A DNA stretch of 48,475 nucleotides from CAZPNX01 sp964588285. Its GTDB lineage: Bacteria > Edwardsbacteria > AC1 > EtOH8. The stretch covers positions 1-48,475 of the forward strand of contig CAZPNX010000018.1 of NCBI GenBank assembly GCA_964588285.1, read 5' to 3'. The first letter of the stretch is position 1; each line of letters opens with the position of its first letter. The position numbers and the translations under genes are program-made. Below, piece by piece: positions 20,034-28,918 of this stretch. The notes below the pieces were generated by a model that was not told the DNA's origin, did not search any database, and worked only from the letters and a program-made list of their open reading frames with translations.

Positions 20034-21176
20034 TCAAATCCTTCCCTCATAAACCCGGTAGGTTTTATACACCCTGGCCCCCACCGCCTCGGCCAGCCGG
20101 ATCATAGGCAGGTTGTTCTCCAGCACCCAGGAGAGCTCGCCGGTTCGGTAACCCATCTCCAATCCGTTCTCGAAAACCCGGGAGATCAGCCCGGCCTCGA
20201 TGCCCCGGTGCTGATAGTCTTTGATCACCCCGGCGGTCATCACCCGGCCGTGGGCGATCTTTCTTCGCCCCAACAGGAATTGGATCATCTGCCAGGGTCC
20301 CATTTTGCCGTTGAATTTTTTAATAAGGATATTGAAGTCCGGCAGGGCCCACAGCGCCCCCACCGGCTTGTCTTTATCGAAGGCGAAGATGACGAAACGG
20401 GGTTCGATGATGGATTTGAAGTTCTTAGCTAAATGGTCTATCTCCTGCTCGGTCAGCGGAATGAAGCCCCAGTTCTTGGCCCAGGCCTGGTTGTAGACCT
20501 CCTTGAATATCCTGACCTCGGAGGCGAAATCTCCGATATCAATGTGCCGGAAACTGATCCCCTTGCGCTCCACCCGTTCCGCCAGCATCCGGATGCGGCG
20601 TCGGTCCATCTTCTCCACATCGAAGAAGTAGGCGTAGAGGTCCATGGACTTGGCCAGTCCGGCTCCCTCCACTAGTTTCGGATAATAGGGTGGATTGTAG
20701 GTCATTTCGATCACCGGCGGGCTGTCAAAGCCGTCCACTAGAAGTCCGGCGGTATCGTTGGTGGTGAAGTTGAACGGCCCGCGGATGATCTCCATCCCCT
20801 GCGACTTCAGCCACTCCCCGGCCTTGCTCAGCAGCGTGCCAGCGACCTCCTGATCGTCCACCGATTCTAAAAAGCCGAAGAAGCCGCATTTTTCGGAGTG
20901 GAACGAGTTGTGGTTGTCGTCGACATGGGCCGAGATGCGGCCGGCGGCCTGCCCGTCCCTAAGAGCAAGGAAATACTGGGCCCGGGCGTGCTGGAAAAAC
21001 GGGTTCCTTTTTCTATCAAGCATCTTACGCTGATCGGCCAGCAACGGCGGCACCCAGGCTGGATTGCCCCGGTAGATGGCCCAGGGGAGGCGGATAAAAG
21101 CCTCCAGGTCTCCCCGGGTTTCCACCGGCATTATCTTGATTTGGCTCATGGCATGGCTGGCGCAATTCTTTAGCAT
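20034..21176 (-). CDS. Double-GNAT-fold acyltransferase-like protein
   Basis: The 380-residue soluble protein resembles the GNAT-superfamily proteins with two tandem acyltransferase folds. The N-terminal half has DLEAFIRLPWAIYRGNPAWVPPL, RISAHVDDNHN and FGFLESVDD. A conserved central GPFNFTTNDTAGLLVDGFD follows, and the C-terminal half has GVIKDYQHRGIEAGLI, a version of the acyl-CoA-binding loop (Q/RxxGxG/A), and a LSWVLENNLPMIRLAEAVGA ending. Substrate unknown. ATG 21149 (MSQIKIMPVE) is a likelier start than 21176, because family members begin there. Last gene of the lepA-lepB run. Confidence 0.72.
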   Translation of the reverse strand: MLKNCASHAMSQIKIMPVETRGDLEAFIRLPWAIYRGNPAWVPPLLADQRKMLDRKRNPFFQHARAQYFLALRDGQAAGRISAHVDDNHNSFHSEKCGFFGFLESVDDQEVAGTLLSKAGEWLKSQGMEIIRGPFNFTTNDTAGLLVDGFDSPPVIEMTYNPPYYPKLVEGAGLAKSMDLYAYFFDVEKMDRRRIRMLAERVERKGISFRHIDIGDFASEVRIFKEVYNQAWAKNWGFIPLTEQEIDHLAKNFKSIIEPRFVIFAFDKDKPVGALWALPDFNILIKKFNGKMGPWQMIQFLLGRRKIAHGRVMTAGVIKDYQHRGIEAGLISRVFENGLEMGYRTGELSWVLENNLPMIRLAEAVGARVYKTYRVYEGRI

Positions 21177-21197
21177 ATTTTCGGTATTGGAAAAAAT

Positions 21198-21965
21198 CTA
21201 CCTGATGATTCTGCCGATCCTCTTCCATCTCACCCGGTTCCAAAACTGCCAGGCCGGGGCCCGACCCTCCGGGTCCCACGACCAGTAGATGGCCAAAGCT
21301 TTGCCGACAACGTCTCTCTCGGCCAGCGGCCCCCAGAAACGGGAATCCATGGAGTTGTCCCGATTATCGCCCATCATAAACAGTTGGCCGGTAGGCACGG
21401 CCACCGGTCCGAAGTCGTCACGAACATAATCTATCTGTAAAAATTTCCTTTGCTCCCAAGCACTTTGATAAGCCTGGTTCCAAGTTCTCACTTGGTGATA
21501 CGGCGTTGCTGTCGTCCCCGTTGCCTTGTGCCGGATCTGGGGCAGTTCATCCCTGATCCCGTTGACATAAAGCTCGCCTCCCCGGACGGCCACCGTATCC
21601 CCGGCCTCGGCGGCGCATCGTTTGATGAAATCCCGCCCGTCTAAGGGATAGCGGAAGATCAGCACCTCGCCGCGTTTCGGATGCCTGAAGGCAGGCACGA
21701 TAATTTTCCCAAAAAACGGATCCCTGACGCCGAAAGGAAGCTTGATCGCCATCAAGTAGTCGCCGGCCAGCAGGGTGTCCTCCATCGAGCCCGACGGTAT
21801 GCGGTAGGCCTGGATGACCAAAGCCCTCAGCGCCAGAGCCAGGATCACCGCCCCCCCCACCGATGCCAGCCGGCTTCTGAAAGAGCGGCCCTGGCGGCGG
21901 GCCGACCGGCCTCCCGTTATGGCCAGAGGATCTGGAAAACGGCCGCTTCGGCCGAGCCAATCCAT
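21198..21965 (-). CDS. lepB: Signal peptidase I (first-listed tandem copy)
   Basis: The 255-residue protein has a basic cytosolic N-terminus and one membrane helix (about 35-52). The S26 catalytic Ser is in IPSGSM (S60) and the general-base Lys in RDFIKRCA (K115). Later boxes are AGDTVAV, MGDNRDNSMDSRFWGP and IYWSW. Removes signal peptides of exported proteins at the inner membrane, which fits the many secreted proteins around it. It starts 3 bp after the stop of its paralogue; the two share boxes but differ elsewhere, so the duplication is old. Confidence 0.92.
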   Translation of the reverse strand: MDWLGRSGRFPDPLAITGGRSARRQGRSFRSRLASVGGAVILALALRALVIQAYRIPSGSMEDTLLAGDYLMAIKLPFGVRDPFFGKIIVPAFRHPKRGEVLIFRYPLDGRDFIKRCAAEAGDTVAVRGGELYVNGIRDELPQIRHKATGTTATPYHQVRTWNQAYQSAWEQRKFLQIDYVRDDFGPVAVPTGQLFMMGDNRDNSMDSRFWGPLAERDVVGKALAIYWSWDPEGRAPAWQFWNRVRWKRIGRIIR

Positions 21966-21968
21966 GTT

Positions 21969-22772
21969 TTAGGAAACGACCAGCAGCTTGCCGATGCGCC
22001 ACGCCCGGAAACGTTTCCAGAAAAGATGCAGGGGCAGGCTGTCCCATTGGTCCCACGACCAAAAGATGAACAGCGGTCGCCCCTGGACATACTTCCTGGG
22101 CAGCGGCCCCCAGAAACGGGAATCGAAAGAGTCGTCCCGATTGTCTCCCATCATGAACAGATGGCCCGGGGGCACCACCACCGGTCCGAAATTGTCGCGG
22201 AAGGAACCCTCGTAGGCCAGCTGGCCGGCCTGCCAGGCCTGCTGGAAAAGGGAACGGTTGACCAGCGCCGTGTCTACATAAAAGGTATGCGGATCTCCGT
22301 GGCGGGCGTATGGCTCCTCCCTGGGTTTTCCGTTGATGTAAAGAACCTTGTCCCTCAGGGCCACCGTATCGCCGGAGCGGGCCACGCAGCGTTTGACCAG
22401 GGTTTTGCCGTCGAACGGGCTTTTGAAGACGATGATCTGGCCGGGCTTTGGCTCGGCCAGGGCCAGGATATAGGCGTCGGTGAAGGGAATGTGGATGCCG
22501 TAGGTGAACTTGTCGGCCATCAGCCGGTCGCCGGGCAGGATGGTGCGCTCCATGGAGCCGGTGGGCACCTCGTAGGCTGCCAGCAGGAAGGGGTTTATCA
22601 GAAACTTGACCACCAGCACCGCCCAGATCAGCGGCCAGAGCCACTCGTGCCAGAATCGCTTGAAGGGAGGCATCTGTTTCTTCTGCTCTTTGGTCAGCTT
22701 GGGCTGGGGGCCGAACCATTCCTTGTAGAAGGCCGTCAGGGCATTGCCTGTGTTCTTGGATTCTTTCGACAT
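21969..22772 (-). CDS. lepB: Signal peptidase I (second tandem copy)
   Basis: The 267-residue paralogue of the gene at 21198. It has a Lys-rich cytosolic N-terminus and a membrane helix about 48-66. Catalytic Ser73 is in PTGSMERT and Lys127 in TLVKRCV, followed by GDTVALRDK, MGDNRDDSFDSRFWGP and a FIFWSWDQWD stretch near the end. The N-terminal 40 residues (KEWFGPQPKLTKEQKKQ) are absent from the other copy. Both copies keep all catalytic residues, so both are likely active, perhaps with different substrate preference. Genetic link to lepA (lepA-x-lepB-lepB) matches the classical lepA-lepB operon. Confidence 0.92.
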   Translation of the reverse strand: MSKESKNTGNALTAFYKEWFGPQPKLTKEQKKQMPPFKRFWHEWLWPLIWAVLVVKFLINPFLLAAYEVPTGSMERTILPGDRLMADKFTYGIHIPFTDAYILALAEPKPGQIIVFKSPFDGKTLVKRCVARSGDTVALRDKVLYINGKPREEPYARHGDPHTFYVDTALVNRSLFQQAWQAGQLAYEGSFRDNFGPVVVPPGHLFMMGDNRDDSFDSRFWGPLPRKYVQGRPLFIFWSWDQWDSLPLHLFWKRFRAWRIGKLLVVS

Positions 22773-22855
22773 TTTCCCTCGCCTAGGCGGTTAATTGTGT
22801 TTTCAGAAACTACCTTGCCTGGTACTTTTGGTTTCCCCGTCGGCTTTCCGGATTC

Positions 22856-23137
22856 TCAGCGGAACTTATCCCACTGATAACGGACGCCGGCCAGGGTGTC
22901 CTTTTCGTTGTAAAGAAAAAGCAGCCTCTGGAACCGATGACCGGAGAGCTGGGATCGGTTCAGCTTCCCCGGCAGCAACTCGATCAGGGCCTTGAGGTCC
23001 CCCTCCAGCTCGGCGCACTTCTTTTTCTGCATGTCGATGGTGGTCGTCTGGTTCAGGATGACGAAAAACTCGATGGCTATCACCCAGCCCAGCAGAGCCG
23101 CGGTTATATAAAAGGCTGTTTTCCAGCTTAACTTCAT
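22856..23137 (-). CDS. Small single-pass membrane protein
   Basis: The 93-residue protein is not recognised. Residues about 7-28 form one hydrophobic helix (FYITAALLGWVIAIEFFVIL). A short charged coiled-coil-like segment (KKKCAELEGDLKALIELL) and a basic, aromatic tail follow. The FtsL/DivIC-like pattern (one helix then coiled coil) is superficial. It lies between lepA and lepB on the same strand, so it is probably co-expressed with them. Confidence 0.6.
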   Translation of the reverse strand: MKLSWKTAFYITAALLGWVIAIEFFVILNQTTTIDMQKKKCAELEGDLKALIELLPGKLNRSQLSGHRFQRLLFLYNEKDTLAGVRYQWDKFR

Positions 23138-23149
23138 GGCTTTTATCTT

Positions 23150-23270
23150 AAAATTCGAAACACGAATATCGAAATTCGAAACAATGCTAAAAATTCATTA
23201 CTCAAAGGAATGCTGCCGTTTTTCGTTATTCGTGCTTTTTTCGAATTTCGTATTTTGAAATTCGGATTTC
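23150..23270. repeat. AT-rich imperfect inverted repeat between lepA and the small membrane gene
   Basis: The unit AAATTCGAAA occurs twice (about 23151-23160 and 23172-23181) around CACGAATATCG. The region 23221-23259 carries near-inverted counterparts (ATTCGTG, TCGAATTTCG). The fold-back could be transcribed between lepA and the next gene. Similar ATTCGAAAT text occurs near 32855. Confidence 0.5.
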
Positions 23271-25077
23271 AAGTTTCCTCCTCCCCCACCTTGAGCACAG
23301 CCAGAAAGGCCTCCTGGGGGATCTCGACGCTGCCCACCTGCTTCATCCTCCTCTTGCCTTCCTTTTGCTTCTCTAAAAGCTTTCGCTTGCGGGTGATGTC
23401 GCCGCCGTAGCACTTGGCGGTGACGTTCTTGCGGAAGGGCTTGACCGACTCCCGGGCCAATATGCGCGAGCCGATGGCCGCCTGGATGGCCACCTCGTAC
23501 TGCTGGCGGGGGATAAGCTTGCGCAGCTTGGTGACCAAGGACTTGCCCCACTCGAAGGCATGTTCTTTGTGGACGATGGAGGACAGGGCGTCCACCGGGT
23601 CGCCGTTGATTAGCACGTCCAGCTTCACCAGGTCGGACTCGCGGTACTCCAGAAACTCGTAGTCCAGGCTGGCGTAGCCCTTGGACAGGCTCTTGAGCTT
23701 GTCGTAGAAGTCGAAGATGACCTCGGACAAGGGAAATTCGTAATGGAGGATGGCCCGGGTGGGATCCAGGTATTCCAGCTTCTTGTAGATGCCGCGGCGG
23801 TCCTGCGACAGCTTCATGATGTTGCCCACGTACTCGGCCGGCAGCACCACCTCGGCGGCCACGAACGGCTCCTCGATCCTCAGCAGATGGTGTTCCGGCG
23901 GCATCTCGGCCGGGTTGTCCACCACCAGCATCCGGCCGTCGGTGGCATGCACCTGGTACTCGACGTTGGGCACGGTGGTGATCAGCGAAAGGCCGTGCTC
24001 CCTCTCCAGCCGTTCCTGGACGATCTCCATGTGCAACATCCCCAGAAAGCCGCAGCGAAAGCCGAAGCCTAAAGCGGTGGAGCTCTCCGGCTGGTAGGAG
24101 AGGGCGGCGTCGTTGAGGCGGAGCTTCTCCAAGGCCTCGCGCAGCTCCGGGTACTGCTGGTTCTCGGTGGGATAGAGCCCGGCGTAGACCATGGGCTTGA
24201 CCTGCTTGTAGCCGGGCAGGGGCAGGGCCGCCGGCCTGGCGGCGTCGGTGATGGTGTCGCCCACCCGGGCGTCGGACACGGTCTTGATGCCGGCCACCAG
24301 GTAGCCCACCTCGCCGGCCGACAGCCCCTCCCTAGGGTGCATGCCCATCATCAGGGCGCCGGCCTCCGAGCACTCGAACTCCTTGTCGTTGGAGAAAAAA
24401 CGCACCTTCATCCCGGCCCGCAGTGTTCCCTCTACTATTCTAATATAGGGTACGGCCCCCCGATAGACGTCAAAGACGCAGTCGAAGACCATGGCGCGAA
24501 GCGGGGCCTCCGGGTCGCCCTTTGGGGCTGGGACCCGGACGATCAGGGCCTCCAGCAGGGCCTCCACCCCCTGGCCGGTCTTGGCGCTCACCTCGAGGAT
24601 CTCGCTTTCCTGGCAGCCCAGAAGTTCCACAATCTGCTGGCGGCAGCGGGCGATCTCGGCCGAGGGCAGGTCCACCTTGTTGATGACCGGAACCACCGCC
24701 AGGTCGTGGTTTATGGCCTGGTAGAGGTTGGCCACGGTCTGGGCCTCCACCCCCTGGGTGGCGTCCACCACCAGCACCGCCCCCTCGCAGGCGGCCAGGG
24801 AGCGGGAGACCTCGTAGCCAAAGTCCACGTGGCCCGGGGTGTCGATCAGGTTGAGGACATACTCCTGGCCGTCCCCAGCCCGGTAGCTCATGCGCACCGG
24901 ATGCATCTTGATGGTGATGCCCCGCTCCCGCTCCAGGTCCATGTTGTCCAGCACCTGCTCCACCATGTCCTTCTTCATGATGGTGCCGGTCATCTCCAAC
25001 AGGCGGTCGGCCAAAGTTGACTTGCCGTGGTCGATGTGGGCTATGATGCAGAAATTACGGATGCGGGACTGGCTCAA
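23269..25077 (-). CDS. lepA: Elongation factor 4 (ribosomal back-translocase LepA)
   Basis: The 602 residues match the family length. GTPase domain motifs: AHIDHGKSTL (P loop, about 13-22), RGITIKMH (switch), DTPGHVDFGYEV and NKVDLP. EF-G-like domains II and III follow, then the LepA-specific C-terminal domain with YGGDITRKRKLLEKQKEGKRRMK near the end. Acts on the 70S ribosome. Starts MSQSRIRNF. It precedes the small membrane gene and both signal peptidase genes in the same direction, a conserved lepA-lepB linkage. Confidence 0.96.
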   Translation of the reverse strand: MSQSRIRNFCIIAHIDHGKSTLADRLLEMTGTIMKKDMVEQVLDNMDLERERGITIKMHPVRMSYRAGDGQEYVLNLIDTPGHVDFGYEVSRSLAACEGAVLVVDATQGVEAQTVANLYQAINHDLAVVPVINKVDLPSAEIARCRQQIVELLGCQESEILEVSAKTGQGVEALLEALIVRVPAPKGDPEAPLRAMVFDCVFDVYRGAVPYIRIVEGTLRAGMKVRFFSNDKEFECSEAGALMMGMHPREGLSAGEVGYLVAGIKTVSDARVGDTITDAARPAALPLPGYKQVKPMVYAGLYPTENQQYPELREALEKLRLNDAALSYQPESSTALGFGFRCGFLGMLHMEIVQERLEREHGLSLITTVPNVEYQVHATDGRMLVVDNPAEMPPEHHLLRIEEPFVAAEVVLPAEYVGNIMKLSQDRRGIYKKLEYLDPTRAILHYEFPLSEVIFDFYDKLKSLSKGYASLDYEFLEYRESDLVKLDVLINGDPVDALSSIVHKEHAFEWGKSLVTKLRKLIPRQQYEVAIQAAIGSRILARESVKPFRKNVTAKCYGGDITRKRKLLEKQKEGKRRMKQVGSVEIPQEAFLAVLKVGEEET

Positions 25078-25147
25078 GCTAACTACCCCTATTTTACCGC
25101 GGAGGCCGCCAAGATATGGTTATGCTCTGCGCTCTTTGCGGTTAAGG

Positions 25148-25879
25148 TTACTCATTGGCCTTGTAGGCCTCGGCCGCCTTGACGAATCTCTGGAACAGCT
25201 TCTTGTGCTCCGGCATCCGGTCGGCGATCCGCTCCGGGTGCCACTGCACCCCCAGGATGAAACCGGTTTCGGGGGAACAGGCCTCGATGCCCTCGATCAC
25301 CCCGTCCGGAGCCCAGGCCACCGCCCTCAGCTCCGGGGCCGTCTCCCGCACCGCCTGGTGGTGGACGCTGTTGACCGAGGCCGAGGTCGACTCCAGGATG
25401 GAGGCCAGGCAGGAGTCCGGCGCGATGCTCACCGAATGCACCGGTTCGTTAGGCAGATCCTCCCGGTAGTGTTCGAAGGTCGAGCCCTGTTCGTCGGCGA
25501 TGTCCTGGTAAAGCCCGCCTCCCAGGGCCACGTTGATAAGCTGGAGGCCGCGGCAGACGCCCAACATGGGCATCTTTCGCCGCCTCGCCTCCCTGATGAT
25601 GGCCAGCTCGAAGTCGTCACGCAGGGGATTGAAGAACTTGGCCCGGGGATGGTTCGTTTTCCCGATGTGCCGAGCCTCGATGTCCCCGCCGCCGATCAGG
25701 AAAAGGCCGGACACCAGATCCAGCCCTGGGCCGCATTTCTCGGGGATGGCCGGCAGAACGATGGGATAGCCGCCGGCCTCAGAAACGGCCCGCAGATAGG
25801 GCCCGGCCAGTATGTGGTGGAAAGAATCGCGGTCCGGGCTGCGCAGAGCCGTCATGCCTATCACCGGCTGTTTGCTCAA
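25148..25879 (-). CDS. C26-type gamma-glutamyl-gamma-aminobutyrate hydrolase-like amidotransferase
   Basis: The 243-residue class I glutamine-amidotransferase-like hydrolase has GGGDIEARH (oxyanion loop region), nucleophile Cys in LGVCRGLQLINVALGG, and the His-Glu pair in VQWHPER, as in PuuD-type enzymes that hydrolyse gamma-glutamyl amides. I chose TTG 25879 (encoding MSKQPVIGMTAL) over an upstream GTG/ATG. Homologues begin with a Pro-Val-Ile-Gly-Ile/Met motif, a strong GGAGGAAGGAG sits right before it, and TTG overlaps the stop of the upstream TPR gene (TTGA). Cytosolic; substrate not known. Confidence 0.85.
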   Translation of the reverse strand: MSKQPVIGMTALRSPDRDSFHHILAGPYLRAVSEAGGYPIVLPAIPEKCGPGLDLVSGLFLIGGGDIEARHIGKTNHPRAKFFNPLRDDFELAIIREARRRKMPMLGVCRGLQLINVALGGGLYQDIADEQGSTFEHYREDLPNEPVHSVSIAPDSCLASILESTSASVNSVHHQAVRETAPELRAVAWAPDGVIEGIEACSPETGFILGVQWHPERIADRMPEHKKLFQRFVKAAEAYKANE

Positions 25880-27321
25880 TCTCCTTCCTCCAGCTGTTTT
25901 CGAAGCGCTAAGACCGCACATATCTCCGGTTTTTCCAAGTACTGCGGCCGGTACTTCTCCGGCAACATCACCAGGGTTCTCTCCACAATGTCCCAAGCCC
26001 GGTCCGCCTCCTCCCGGGCCCGTTCTTTCTTGCCATCCAGCAGTGATATCTCGGCCAGAAGACGCCTGGCCTCGCGCTCCAAGTCGCTCTCGGAATAAGG
26101 CTCCTCGTCCTCGACGGTCAAGGGCGAAGCCAAGGCTGCTTCGACCAAGTCCCTGGCTTGGAAGAGCAATTTGTCTTTTTCCGGGCCTGGCGCCTTGGCG
26201 GCTTGGGCCAGCTTGATCCCGGCTCCCAATATCTGGTGCCTTTGGCTGCTGAACGACTGGATCTCCAGGCAGATGGCTATGGCCCGGTCCAGGACCTGCC
26301 CGGCTTCCTCCAGCCTGTCCTGGCGGCAGAGAAGCTCGGACATCTCTGCCAGGAGGCTGGCCTGGCGCCCCAAACTCTTCACCTCCCGGGCGATATCGAT
26401 GGCCTGGGACAGCTGTTCCTCGGCTCGGGACAGATCGCCTTTGGCCAAGGCTATCCTGGCCAACCCGGCCAGGCCGAAAGCGTTTCCCACCCGATTGGAG
26501 ATCCGTTGGTTTATCTCCAGATATTTTTCATAGTATTCCTGTGAATGATCCAGGTCCCCCAGGCTATGGTAGATCTCGCCCAGATTATTGCAGGAAATGG
26601 CCAGCGACAGCAGGTCATCGCCCTGAATCGCCAGCTGGTAGGACTTGAGCTGGTATTCCAAGGCCCGAACCAGGTTGTTCCTGGTCTTTAAAAGCCCGCT
26701 GATGTTGTTGTAAACCGATCCCAGCCGGTCTTCCCTGCCCAGGCCCTCCAGGATGTCTATCTCCTGGTCGTAATACCGCACCGCGCCCTCGTGGTTGCCT
26801 TGGGCGCCGTCCAAAAGCGCCATCAGATGGTAGAGATCGGCCCAGACCAATTCGGTCTCTTTGCGGTCAGATTCCCGGCTCGGCGGGGCGGCGCTCAAAA
26901 TCGCCTGGGCTCCCTCGGCAAAGCTCCTGGCCCTTTCCAGATATCCCTGGCGAAAATAAACCATGGCCTGGAGCCGGTAGATGCGGAATATTTCCAGGGG
27001 GTCGGGTTTGGGGCCCAGCTTGACAATGGCTTGCTCCAAGGCCTGGGCCGCCTCCTCGAAGCGGCTCTCCCGGAACAGGAGATCGGCCTGCCTTCTCAGG
27101 AAGCCGGCCTGCTGGACCTCGCTTCGGGCAAACTCCCGGCCTATCTCCAGGGCCTGCCTGGCTTGCTCGTTCCTTCCGACCAGGATCAGATGCTCGGCCA
27201 GCCGGAAGCAGGCATCGAGTTTCTCATCTACGCCGGACGCCCGCTCGAACTTTTCTATCAGTTCGGCCGTCTTGGGGTCATCCTTCAAACGGCCTTCACC
27301 GCTGCCTCTATCTGTAAACAT
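25876..27321 (-). CDS. TPR-repeat protein
   Basis: The 481-residue protein is made almost wholly of TPR-like helical pairs, for example ACFRLAEHLILVGRNEQARQAL, SCNNLGEIYHSLGDLDHSQEYYEKYLEI and LAGLARIALAKGDLSRAEEQLSQA. No signal peptide or catalytic domain. It is a close paralogue of the next gene upstream (27343-28740): both share segments such as YRLQAMVYFRQGYLERARSFAEGA versus YRGLSWVFIRQGYMERARSFCEGA at equivalent places. It lies 21 bp downstream of that paralogue and overlaps the C26 start by 4 bp. A scaffold or regulator; function unknown. Confidence 0.84.
   Translation of the reverse strand: MFTDRGSGEGRLKDDPKTAELIEKFERASGVDEKLDACFRLAEHLILVGRNEQARQALEIGREFARSEVQQAGFLRRQADLLFRESRFEEAAQALEQAIVKLGPKPDPLEIFRIYRLQAMVYFRQGYLERARSFAEGAQAILSAAPPSRESDRKETELVWADLYHLMALLDGAQGNHEGAVRYYDQEIDILEGLGREDRLGSVYNNISGLLKTRNNLVRALEYQLKSYQLAIQGDDLLSLAISCNNLGEIYHSLGDLDHSQEYYEKYLEINQRISNRVGNAFGLAGLARIALAKGDLSRAEEQLSQAIDIAREVKSLGRQASLLAEMSELLCRQDRLEEAGQVLDRAIAICLEIQSFSSQRHQILGAGIKLAQAAKAPGPEKDKLLFQARDLVEAALASPLTVEDEEPYSESDLEREARRLLAEISLLDGKKERAREEADRAWDIVERTLVMLPEKYRPQYLEKPEICAVLALRKQLEEGD
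25881..25891 (-). promoter_or_regulatory. Ribosome binding site deciding the C26 start
   Basis: On the minus strand GGAGGAAGGAG lies just upstream of TTG 25879, with GGAGG 7 nt from it. It lies inside the end of the TPR gene, supporting coupled translation. Confidence 0.6.
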
Positions 27322-27342
27322 AGCGGCTAATGCAAGACGCCT

Positions 27343-28740
27343 TCAGTGCGGCTCGCCCCCAAGCTCAAGAAACAATCCCCTGACCGCCGCCATATCCTTT
27401 CTTTTCCAAAACAGATCCTTCTGTTCCTGGCTAAAGCCTTCGGTGAAATCTCCGGCTTTCTGCATGGCCCGCTTTACGGCCTCTTGGGCCCCGTTTCCAT
27501 CCCCCAAAGCCAGTTTTATGGCGGAGGCCAATTGCCAGCCCGCGATCTCAAGCTCCCGTCCGGAGACCACCTCTTCGCTGGATAAAACCATCTCCCGGTT
27601 CAAAGACCCCTCCAAAAGGTTTAGAGCCTTAAGCTGCAAGGCCCGGCGTTCCACCGGGGACAAGCTTGATGCCCGCGCCGCCCAGATTTGGGCCTGGAGC
27701 ACGGCATGCCGGGTCGGCTCGCTTTCCTCGGTTTCGGCGATGATGGCTTTGGCCTGGTTCAGGCATTTCTCAGCCTCATCGATGTTTCCTTCTTCCAGCC
27801 GCAGTTCAACCAACTCCGCCAGAATGCTGGCCTCCTTGCCCTTGCCCGAAAGCCGGCGCGCCGTTTCCAAGGCCTGCTGATAGTTCTCGCCGGCCAGTGA
27901 CAGGTCGCCCAGCAAGCGATAGGCTCTGGCCAGGCCGGCCAGGGCAAAGCTTTCGCCTATGGCATACTTGATATCCCGATTGATGGCAATCTGCTGACGG
28001 TAGTATTCCTTTGATTTGACGGCATCGCCCACCGCCAGGTAGAGCCCGCCCAGGTTGTTCAGGATGATGGATTTCAACAGGTCGTCTCCGTCCTCCTCCA
28101 GCAAGGATAGCGCCTCCAGCTGCATCTCCAGCGCCTTGGCCACCCGTCCCTGGCCGTAATAGATGTTCCCCATATTGATGTACACCGGAACCATCCGCGA
28201 ACGATCTCCGGTCCGGCCCAAGATCTGCAGCTCCTTTTGATAATGCGCCAAGGCTCCTTCTTTACGCCCCTCTCCCCCCTCCACTAGCGCCAGGCAATGG
28301 TGGAGGGTGGCCCAGGCATCCTGAACCTGGCGTGCCTCTTGATCGGCCTGGAGCTCAAGGACCGATCTTGCCCCCTCGCAGAAACTGCGGGCCCGCTCCA
28401 TATAGCCCTGCCGGATGAAAACCCAGCTCAGCCCCCGGTAGACATAGAAAAGCTCGAGCTCCGCCGGGCTTTCCGCCAGTTTTGCCATGGCCTCGCCCAG
28501 CACCGCATAAGCCTGGTCAAAAAGGCTCTGGCGGAAAAAAGATTCGCCCCGACGCCGCATAACGGCCGCCATCTGACGGGAGGCCCCGGCCAAATTGCCC
28601 AATTCGTCCAGCAGGCCATCGGCCTCGGCAAAACGCCCCGCCTGGATAAGCAAATCGGCCAGTTTTAAGCCGACTGGAAGCTTGTCTTCGGTTTTGGCGT
28701 TCAAATATCCTTGTCTGGCCTGTTCTAGGCGCGCTTCCAT
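27343..28740 (-). CDS. TPR-repeat protein (tandem paralogue)
   Basis: The 465-residue TPR array, cytosolic, has YINMGNIYYGQGRVAKALEM, LNNLGGLYLAVGDAVKSKEYY and SFALAGLARAYRLLGDLSLAGENY as typical units. It shares the same order of repeats with the gene immediately downstream, consistent with tandem duplication. First gene of the minus-strand run that continues to lepA-lepB. The 178-bp gap upstream holds the divergent ArsR promoter; I see no clear minus-strand promoter there. Confidence 0.84.
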   Translation of the reverse strand: MEARLEQARQGYLNAKTEDKLPVGLKLADLLIQAGRFAEADGLLDELGNLAGASRQMAAVMRRRGESFFRQSLFDQAYAVLGEAMAKLAESPAELELFYVYRGLSWVFIRQGYMERARSFCEGARSVLELQADQEARQVQDAWATLHHCLALVEGGEGRKEGALAHYQKELQILGRTGDRSRMVPVYINMGNIYYGQGRVAKALEMQLEALSLLEEDGDDLLKSIILNNLGGLYLAVGDAVKSKEYYRQQIAINRDIKYAIGESFALAGLARAYRLLGDLSLAGENYQQALETARRLSGKGKEASILAELVELRLEEGNIDEAEKCLNQAKAIIAETEESEPTRHAVLQAQIWAARASSLSPVERRALQLKALNLLEGSLNREMVLSSEEVVSGRELEIAGWQLASAIKLALGDGNGAQEAVKRAMQKAGDFTEGFSQEQKDLFWKRKDMAAVRGLFLELGGEPH

Positions 28741-28844
28741 TTTATTCTCTCGTTCAGCGGTAACCGCGGAGGTTGCTGTTTATGATAACACAAATAACGT
28801 CTCTGGCGCAAGGGATAATAATCTTTGAAAGCTGTCGATTGTCC

Positions 28845-28874
28845 TTGACTGCATGCCCGACATTGTGCTATTAT
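28845..28874 (+). promoter_or_regulatory. Candidate sigma70-type promoter of the ArsR gene
   Basis: TTGACT (28845-28850), 18-bp spacer, TATTAT (28869-28874). The ATG of the ArsR gene is at 28919. Confidence 0.45.
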
Positions 28875-28887
28875 TAATCCATAACAT

Positions 28888-28906
28888 TATAACAATATCC
28901 TTATAA
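28888..28906. promoter_or_regulatory. Possible ArsR operator
   Basis: TTATAA occurs at 28888-28893 and 28901-28906 around a 7-bp AT-rich centre, just after the presumed transcription start. ArsR regulators usually bind such AT-rich dyads in their own promoters, but the match is short. Confidence 0.25.
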
Positions 28907-28918
28907 AACTGCCCTTCC

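Noticed and set aside
21547..22719. 390-codon open frame on the minus strand across both signal peptidase genes
   Set aside because: Out of frame with both verified genes and Pro/Gly/Arg-rich without domains.
25081..25147. CTCTGCG...TTTGCGGTT text before the lepA start as a regulatory site
   Set aside because: It resembles a common dispersed spacer motif and shows no dyad symmetry or promoter placement.
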